Of a stretch of 64,000 nt of DNA, positions 59,651 through 64,000 are shown piece after piece (the first letter of the stretch is position 1; every line of letters starts with the position of its first letter). Under the pieces are notes generated by a model. That model ran no database searches, was not told where the DNA came from, and saw only the letters and a program-made list of their open reading frames with translations. This stretch comes from Aliishimia sp965656085 (lineage in GTDB: Bacteria > Pseudomonadota > Alphaproteobacteria > Rhodobacterales > Rhodobacteraceae). Location: assembly GCA_965656085.1 (NCBI GenBank), contig CBFHJA010000024.1, positions 1 through 64,000 of the forward strand. The letters are read 5' to 3'. Both the position numbers and the translations under genes were made by a program.

Positions 59651-59678
59651 CAAGGTGGGCGGATTGCCCAGCCTACGG
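59651..59678. repeat. GGGCAA-type palindrome
   Basis: AAGGTGGGCGGATTGCCCAGCC follows the small membrane protein gene. It is one mismatch or more from the consensus. Confidence 0.45.
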
Positions 59679-59782
59679 GCACCGCGCCCGGATCACGTGC
59701 GGGGCGGGGTTTGTCATCCGACAGAGTCCCACCCAGCAATTCCGGACGCAAGGCGTTTGGAACACACGGCCTCTCGGGACAC

Positions 59783-59818
59783 AAAAAAGCCGCGCTCGGG
59801 ATGCTTCCGAACGCGGCT
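59783..59818 (-). terminator. Rho-independent terminator after the DUF1127 gene
   Basis: On the minus strand the stem AGCCGCG / CGCGGCT is followed directly by TTTTTTGTG, a classic terminator. Confidence 0.75.
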
Positions 59819-59859
59819 GGTTTGTTTCGAACGGACCCCGGCGTGGCGGGGCGCGTGTC

Positions 59860-60072
59860 TCAGAACGTTGACTTTGCGACGTTGTCGATGTCGCCGCGAA
59901 CCAAACCGATATCCTCGAGTTCCCGGTCGCTGAGCGCGCTCAGCGTGTTACGGGTTACGCGGGCGTCGTTCCAGTCAACTACGGTGTTGACCAGAGCTGT
60001 CATCCATTTGCCCGGACGCATCGCAACAGATGCAGAACCGAAAGCGGTGCGGGTGGTGTCGATTGCAGCCAT
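59860..60072 (-). CDS. DUF1127 small protein
   Basis: The protein has 70 residues. Its C-terminal half (LSALSDRELEDIGLVRGDIDNVA) is the DUF1127 signature, an Arg/Asp-rich motif of small stress-linked regulators in alphaproteobacteria; some related proteins bind RNA. The start MAAIDTTRT follows AAAGGAAT. A strong terminator follows, so it is a single-gene transcript, probably abundant. Confidence 0.88.
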   Translation of the reverse strand: MAAIDTTRTAFGSASVAMRPGKWMTALVNTVVDWNDARVTRNTLSALSDRELEDIGLVRGDIDNVAKSTF

Positions 60073-60540
60073 TGCAGCATTCCTTTTGTTACACGTTGAC
60101 CGGGGCGCCATTGCCTCCGGATACGGTCCATCTAGGGGGTGCCTCATTTTCGGGCAAGAGATGGAATTGCATGGGTGAGATGCAGTTTTTGCATGGCTCT
60201 CGTCGGGTGGCGAAACCACGCTTAATTGTTTGATAAAAAGTTATTTTTCAGACGCGTGCGTGTCGAAAACAAGCGCTGTTCTGTCGCGATCAGACCGCGC
60301 CATCGACGGCCGCTGCCCGGGTGTCGAAAACGTCCCCTGCCGTGCCGTTTCTGGCTGCGTCAGCCTGCCGCGCCAGCCCGGCAATCCGGGGGCAAAATCG
60401 AGCGGCAGAAATGTCACAAATCGCGTGTTTCGGCCCGCCTCCGCCCGCCCATCATGTTCCACCTCCGTTCTTTAGCGGTTGGCGGGGCCCGCGCATCGGT
60501 GCTAGGCTCTGCGCAAAACCTCACAAAGGCACGCGAGCAG
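60073..60540. other. Gap between DUF1127 and ruvC
   Basis: The 468-bp gap contains the DUF1127 promoter side, an AT-rich stretch at 60218-60250 and a CCGTTTCTGGC-rich region before ruvC. A long open frame runs through it into ruvC but has no codon pattern or similarity I recognise. No RNA gene was recognised. Confidence 0.5.
60479..60508 (+). promoter_or_regulatory. Possible ruvCAB promoter
   Basis: TTGGCG at 60479-60484, 18 bases, then TAGGCT at 60503-60508, about 32 bases before the ruvC ATG. A very similar CTAGGCTGCGC precedes mtnA. It is only a candidate. Confidence 0.3.
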
Positions 60541-61047
60541 ATGCGGGTATTGGGAATCGATCCGGGGCTTCGGAACCTCGGTTGGGGCGTGATCGAGGCC
60601 GACGGGCCCCGGCTGCGGCACGTCGCCAACGGTGTCTGCCAGTCCAGCGGGACCGATCTTGCCGCCCGCCTGCTCTCGCTCCACAGCCAACTCACCGAAA
60701 TCGTTGCCCGCTACGTTCCCGCCTGCGCCGCCATCGAGCAGACCTTCGTCAACAAGGACGGCGCTGGCACGCTCAAGCTCGGGCAAGCCCGTGGCATCGC
60801 GCTTCTGGTGCCTGCGCAAGCCGGGCTGCCGGTGGGCGAGTATGCGCCCAACAAAGTCAAGAAAACCGTGGTCGGGGTCGGGCATGCCGACAAGGCGCAG
60901 GTGCTGCACATGGTCCGGTTGCAACTCCCCGGCGCCGAGATCAAAGGGCCCGATGCCGCCGACGCGCTCGCCATCGCCATCTGCCACGCCCATCACGGCG
61001 GCGCGGCAGGCGGTCTGGCCGCAGCGGTGGCGAGGGCCGCAGGATGA
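60541..61047 (+). CDS. ruvC: Holliday junction resolvase RuvC
   Basis: RuvC cuts Holliday junctions. The protein has 168 residues. The acidic metal ligands are visible: D7 in LGIDPG, the Glu in AAIEQTF and Asp residues in DAADALAIA. The ATG at 60541 was chosen since it opens MRVLGIDPG. It overlaps ruvA by four bases. Confidence 0.95.
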   Translation: MRVLGIDPGLRNLGWGVIEADGPRLRHVANGVCQSSGTDLAARLLSLHSQLTEIVARYVPACAAIEQTFVNKDGAGTLKLGQARGIALLVPAQAGLPVGEYAPNKVKKTVVGVGHADKAQVLHMVRLQLPGAEIKGPDAADALAIAICHAHHGGAAGGLAAAVARAAG

Positions 61048-61706
61048 TCGGCAAGCTCGAAGGGCGGCTCGACTACCGGGCCGAGGATCACGTCATGCTC
61101 ACCGTGGGCGGGGTCGGCTATCTGGTCTTCTGCTCCGAGCGCACCCTCGCCGCGCTGCCGGGGGCGGGGGAGGCCGTCGCGCTCTACACCGATCTTCTGG
61201 TGCGCGAGGACCTGCTGCAACTCTATGGCTTCACCACGCTCGCCGAGAAGGAATGGCACCGGCTGTTGATGAGCGTGCAAGGGATCGGTGCCAAGGCCTC
61301 GCTCGCCATTCTCGGTGCGCTCGGCACGGACGGGGTGAGCCGGGCGATTGCGCTCGGGGATTGGAACGCGGTCAAGGCCGCCAAAGGGGTCGGGCCGAAA
61401 ATCGCGCAGCGCGTGGTGCTCGATCTGAAGGACAAGGCCCCGGCGGTGATGGCGATGGGGCAGGAGCCCGCGCTGCAACCGGCCGAACCGAGCGGCGGCA
61501 ATGTGATCGAGGCGGTGATGGCCACCACGCAGCCCGCGCCGCCCAAAGGCAATGCACAGGGTGACGCGCTCTCGGCGCTTGGCAATCTCGGCTATGCGCC
61601 ATCTGAGGCCGCCGCCGCTGTCGCGCAGGCCGCAGGCGAGGCGCCGGAGGCCAGCGAGGCCGAACTGATCCGCGCCGCGCTCAAGCTGCTGGCGCCGAAA
61701 GGGTAG
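61044..61706 (+). CDS. ruvA: Holliday junction DNA helicase subunit RuvA
   Basis: RuvA binds the four-way junction and loads RuvB. The protein has 220 residues. Domain I opens MIGKLEGRLDYRAEDHVMLTVGGVGY. The two helix-hairpin-helix motifs are in VQGIGAKASLAILG and AKGVGPKIAQRVVLDLKDK. The C-terminal RuvB-contact domain (GNLGYAPSEAAAAVAQA) follows an extended linker. Confidence 0.95.
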   Translation: MIGKLEGRLDYRAEDHVMLTVGGVGYLVFCSERTLAALPGAGEAVALYTDLLVREDLLQLYGFTTLAEKEWHRLLMSVQGIGAKASLAILGALGTDGVSRAIALGDWNAVKAAKGVGPKIAQRVVLDLKDKAPAVMAMGQEPALQPAEPSGGNVIEAVMATTQPAPPKGNAQGDALSALGNLGYAPSEAAAAVAQAAGEAPEASEAELIRAALKLLAPKG

Positions 61707-61709
61707 GGC

Positions 61710-62735
61710 ATGAGCGAGCCTGACCCCACCCTGCGCCCCGAGCCGATGCCCGAAGACCACGACCGCGCGCTGCGGCCGCAAGCGCTGTCGGAGTTCATCG
61801 GGCAGGCCGAGGCGCGCGCGAACCTCGCCGTGTTCATCCAGTCTGCCCGCCAGCGCGGCGAGGCGATGGACCACACGCTGTTCCACGGCCCGCCGGGTCT
61901 TGGCAAGACCACGCTGGCGCAGATCATGGCGCGCGAGCTTGGCGTGGGGTTCCGGATGACCTCGGGGCCGGTGCTCGCCAAGGCCGGGGATCTGGCGGCG
62001 ATCCTGACCAATCTCGAAGCGCGGGATGTTCTTTTTATTGACGAAATTCATCGCCTTAACCCGGCGGTGGAAGAGGTGCTCTACCCGGCGATGGAGGATT
62101 ATGAGCTTGATCTGGTGATTGGCGAGGGGCCAGCGGCGCGCACGGTGCGGATCGAATTGCAGCCTTTCACGCTGGTCGGCGCGACGACGCGGATGGGGCT
62201 GCTGACGACGCCGCTGCGGGACCGGTTCGGCATTCCCACACGCCTGCAATTCTACACCGAGGACGAGCTTTTCGAGATCGTCACGCGCAACGCGCGCAAG
62301 CTCGGCGCGCCCGCCGATGAGGGCGGGGCGCGGGAGATTGCCAAGCGGGCGCGGGGCACGCCCCGGATTGCCGGGCGGCTCTTGCGCCGGGTGGTGGATT
62401 TTGCCGTGGTTGACGGTGACGGGACGGTGACGCGCCAGCTCGCCGATGCGGCGCTGACGCGGCTTGGCGTGGATGCGCTCGGGCTCGACGGGGCCGACCG
62501 GCGCTATCTGGGGCTGATGGCGGAGCATTATGGCGGCGGGCCGGTGGGGATCGAGACCCTGTCGGCGGCGCTGTCGGAGAGCCGGGACGCGCTGGAGGAG
62601 GTGATCGAGCCGTACCTGCTGCAACAGGGCCTGATCCAGCGCACCCCAAGGGGCAGGATGCTGGCGGCACGGGCGTGGCGGCATCTCGGACTCGATGCTC
62701 CAAAGGGGCCGGGGCAGAGCGATCTTTTCGGGTAA
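61710..62735 (+). CDS. ruvB: Holliday junction DNA helicase subunit RuvB
   Basis: RuvB is the AAA+ motor of branch migration. The protein has 341 residues. Walker A is FHGPPGLGKTTLA, Walker B is VLFIDEIHRL, the sensor-1 region is LVGATTRMGLLTTPLRDRF, and the C-terminal winged helix ends GLIQRTPRGRMLAARAW. It begins three bases after ruvA. Confidence 0.97.
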   Translation: MSEPDPTLRPEPMPEDHDRALRPQALSEFIGQAEARANLAVFIQSARQRGEAMDHTLFHGPPGLGKTTLAQIMARELGVGFRMTSGPVLAKAGDLAAILTNLEARDVLFIDEIHRLNPAVEEVLYPAMEDYELDLVIGEGPAARTVRIELQPFTLVGATTRMGLLTTPLRDRFGIPTRLQFYTEDELFEIVTRNARKLGAPADEGGAREIAKRARGTPRIAGRLLRRVVDFAVVDGDGTVTRQLADAALTRLGVDALGLDGADRRYLGLMAEHYGGGPVGIETLSAALSESRDALEEVIEPYLLQQGLIQRTPRGRMLAARAWRHLGLDAPKGPGQSDLFG

Positions 62736-62744
62736 CCGTCTGTT

Positions 62745-62800
62745 TTTATTTTAATTGTTGGATGCCTCCGGCGGGCGTTTATGGGCTAAGTGAAGCCGGG
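62745..62800 (+). other. AT-rich stretch and CCTCCGGCGGG element after ruvB
   Basis: CTGTTTTTATTTTAATTGTTGG is followed by GATGCCTCCGGCGGGCGTTTATGGGCTAAGTGAAGCCGGG. The second part resembles a short element I associate with ends of Rhodobacteraceae genes, and its layout echoes the terminator-like module. A terminator is possible. Confidence 0.35.
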
Positions 62801-62882
62801 GCGGCTGTTCTTGCCTCGGCGTGGTGTTTCGGGGGCGGGCCTGTTAAAGGGCGTGCCGCATGGGAGAAACACGAGGGTCAGC

Positions 62883-63509
62883 ATGGATCGCGCGGCAGTC
62901 GAGCAGCTTTTCACACGGTCGGACGGGACCTATGCCTTCGCGCGCTGGGGACGGCCGCTGGCGCCTGTGGTGTTCGGGGTGGAGGAGCAGACGCTGGGCA
63001 CGATCAAGGGCGCGATCGAGGCGGTCTGCCAACTGGCCGGGCACGAGACTGCCGAGACCGACCCCGAGCTTGGCGCGAATTTCATGTGGTTCTTCATGAC
63101 CGACTGGGCGGAGCTTCTGGACGTGCCGAATATGGACCGGCTGGTGCCGGATCTTGCGCCGCTGGTGGAGCGGTTGCAGGCGGCGGACGCAAACCAGTAC
63201 CGCGTTTTTCGCTTTGATAATCAAGGCGCTATACAGGCCTGCTTCGTGTTTTTGCGCATGGATGCGCACCTCGGCGCGGTGCCTGCCGAGACCCTCGCGC
63301 TCAGTCAGGCAGTGCAGTCGATGCTGCTGTGGTCGGATGCCGCGTTCACCGAGGTCTCGCCGCTTGCGGTGGCCGACGGCACGACGGTTTTGCGCCCGGA
63401 CATCGCCGGGGTGGTGCGCGCGGCCTACGATCCGGTGATGCCGGTGGCCGCCAGCGATCCGGCGCATGCGCTGCGCCTTGCTGCGCGGGTGGGTCGGCAG
63501 GTCCAATAG
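62883..63509 (+). CDS. Conserved hypothetical protein between ruvB and ybgC
   Basis: The protein has 208 residues and is soluble. I do not recognise a named domain. Conserved-looking parts are VFGVEEQTLGTIKGAIEAVCQLAGH, NFMWFFMTDW and QYRVFRFDNQGAIQACFVFLRMD. The ATG at 62883 follows GAGGGTCAGC; longer in-frame starts exist but run through the non-coding gap. It is placed between the ruv operon and ybgC. Confidence 0.8.
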   Translation: MDRAAVEQLFTRSDGTYAFARWGRPLAPVVFGVEEQTLGTIKGAIEAVCQLAGHETAETDPELGANFMWFFMTDWAELLDVPNMDRLVPDLAPLVERLQAADANQYRVFRFDNQGAIQACFVFLRMDAHLGAVPAETLALSQAVQSMLLWSDAAFTEVSPLAVADGTTVLRPDIAGVVRAAYDPVMPVAASDPAHALRLAARVGRQVQ

Positions 63510-63515
63510 GCGGGC

Positions 63516-63706
63516 AAAGGTTAACGCGGCGTGCGCAGGCGGGCGGGGTGAGAGGTCAAACTCCCCGAAATCCGGGTTAACGCCAGTAAAGCAAGGTGTG
63601 GCAGGCGTATGGCGCGGCGTATGGCTAAGCGTATGGCACTTGTATGGCTCGTTTTTGATTCGTTCGCGGGTTAAGGCAGCGTGCGGTGGGTCTGCGTTAA
63701 TCTTTT
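63516..63706 (+). repeat. Dispersed GTTAAC/GTATGGC repeat, copy E
   Basis: It begins six bases after the upstream stop codon with AAAGGTTAACGC and ends GCGTTAATCTTTT. It has GGTGTGGCAGG plus four GTATGGC units at 11-12 bp spacing. It is followed by GTGGTCCTCCCGGCAAATTGCGCACCC as in copies C and D, then by CGACGTCGATCCGCCGGGCGC as in A and D, but no terminator module. Confidence 0.85.
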
Positions 63707-63840
63707 GAGCAGGCTGGGCGGTGGTCCTCCCGGCAAATTGCGCACCCGACGGGGGCCGACGTCGATCCGCCGGGCGCGTTCCGCCGCTTGATCCCAAAGC
63801 CCGGGAATGGCACCCAGTGCGCGCACAGAAGGAACGCAGC

Positions 63841-64000
63841 ATGGCCCATCACTTCCCCCTCACGGTCTATTATGAAGACACCGACATGGCGGGGATCGTG
63901 TATTACGCCAATTACCTGCGCTATATCGAGCGCGCCCGCTCTGAGATCGTCGAGGAGCTTGGCCTTGACCAGCGGGCGATGCGGGCCGATGGTATCGTCT
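63841..64000 (+). CDS. ybgC: YbgC-type acyl-CoA thioesterase (tol-pal associated), 3' end outside window
   Basis: The first 53 residues are visible and the frame runs off the window. They match the hotdog-fold thioesterase YbgC: VYYEDTDMAGIVYYANYLRYIERARSEIV, with D15 in the position of the catalytic Asp of E. coli YbgC (D18). YbgC is normally the first gene of the tol-pal cluster, which should lie beyond the right edge. The ATG follows AAGGAACGCAGC. Confidence 0.9.
   Translation, partial: MAHHFPLTVYYEDTDMAGIVYYANYLRYIERARSEIVEELGLDQRAMRADGIV

Noticed and set aside
60321..61706. A 461-residue frame ending as RuvA
   Set aside because: The part before 61044 is a shifted reading of ruvC and the gap. 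RuvA begins at MIGKLEGRLDYR.
1..64000. tRNA, rRNA or insertion sequence genes
   Set aside because: No tRNA arm pattern, rRNA segment or transposase motif was found on either strand by reading. A covariance-model search was not possible.

Overview
This window is about 64 kb of high-GC chromosome from an alphaproteobacterium. It is most likely a member of the Rhodobacteraceae (Roseobacter-type). The reasons are the gene content and order (ruvC-ruvA-ruvB-hypothetical-ybgC, DUF484-xerC, ycjX-ycjF, a VPLPA-CTERM protein, phosphatidylcholine synthase, DUF1127), the dense ATGA/GTGA overlaps, and the presence of bchE and bchJ. These last two genes suggest an aerobic anoxygenic phototroph or a descendant of one. 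I cannot name the genus. No rRNA, tRNA, CRISPR array, insertion sequence or prophage was seen. The xerC-like recombinase sits in its housekeeping context.

Layout. 1-0.9 kb: 3' part of ppk2. 1.1-7.5 kb: a five-gene overlapping operon with a molybdenum hydroxylase (FAD subunit plus a fused 2Fe-2S/Mo subunit), a 6-hydroxynicotinate-reductase-like protein, an ApbE-like UPF0280 protein and an AA_synth-family protein. It is probably a reductive route for an N-heterocycle. 7.9-8.5 kb: VPLPA-CTERM protein. 8.7-13.1 kb: glycerol catabolism (glpK, glpD, divergent DeoR-type glpR) with an IsdG-like monooxygenase in between. 13.2-15.4 kb: bchJ and bchE on the minus strand, with three PpsR/CrtJ-type palindromes and one FnrL-type site upstream. 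15.6-17.3 kb: mtnA plus a class II aldolase (methylthioadenosine salvage, DHAP-shunt type). 17.6-19.9 kb: di-haem peroxidase with an FNR site, rhodanese, sulfotransferase-like protein. 20-24 kb: MttB-family methyltransferase overlapping a dimethylglycine-dehydrogenase-like protein. 24.2-30.9 kb: homoprotocatechuate meta-cleavage genes (hpaR, hpaF, hpaE, hpaD, an aromatic amino acid decarboxylase, hpaG, hpaH). 31.3-35.6 kb: cysteine synthase, CoA-transferase-family racemase, DEAD-box helicase. 36-39 kb: a divergent M19 dipeptidase with two poorly known genes. 39-51.6 kb: tspO, chaC, truA, ycjX-GNAT-ycjF, ileS, DUF3253, ogt, pcs, cytochrome P460, xerC, DUF484. 51.8-59.6 kb: transaldolase, priA, a small exported protein, MFS and MATE transporters, prmA. 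59.9-64 kb: DUF1127 protein, ruvCAB, a conserved hypothetical gene and the start of ybgC.

The intergenic DNA is the most unusual part. Five copies of a roughly 190-200 bp repeat carry GGTTAACG/CGTTAACC ends and a tandem run of 11-12 bp units built on GTATGGC. In three places the repeat is joined to a GGGCAATTTGCCC palindrome and to a second repeated module, a double hairpin followed by a conserved ATATTTTTG-CCAAA-GAAAACAGG tail. The second module occurs seven times, mostly at gene 3' ends, and looks like a terminator with an unexplained conserved extension. I do not recognise either as a named family.

All calls come from reading the sequence. Family assignments rest on remembered motifs and no database search was run.
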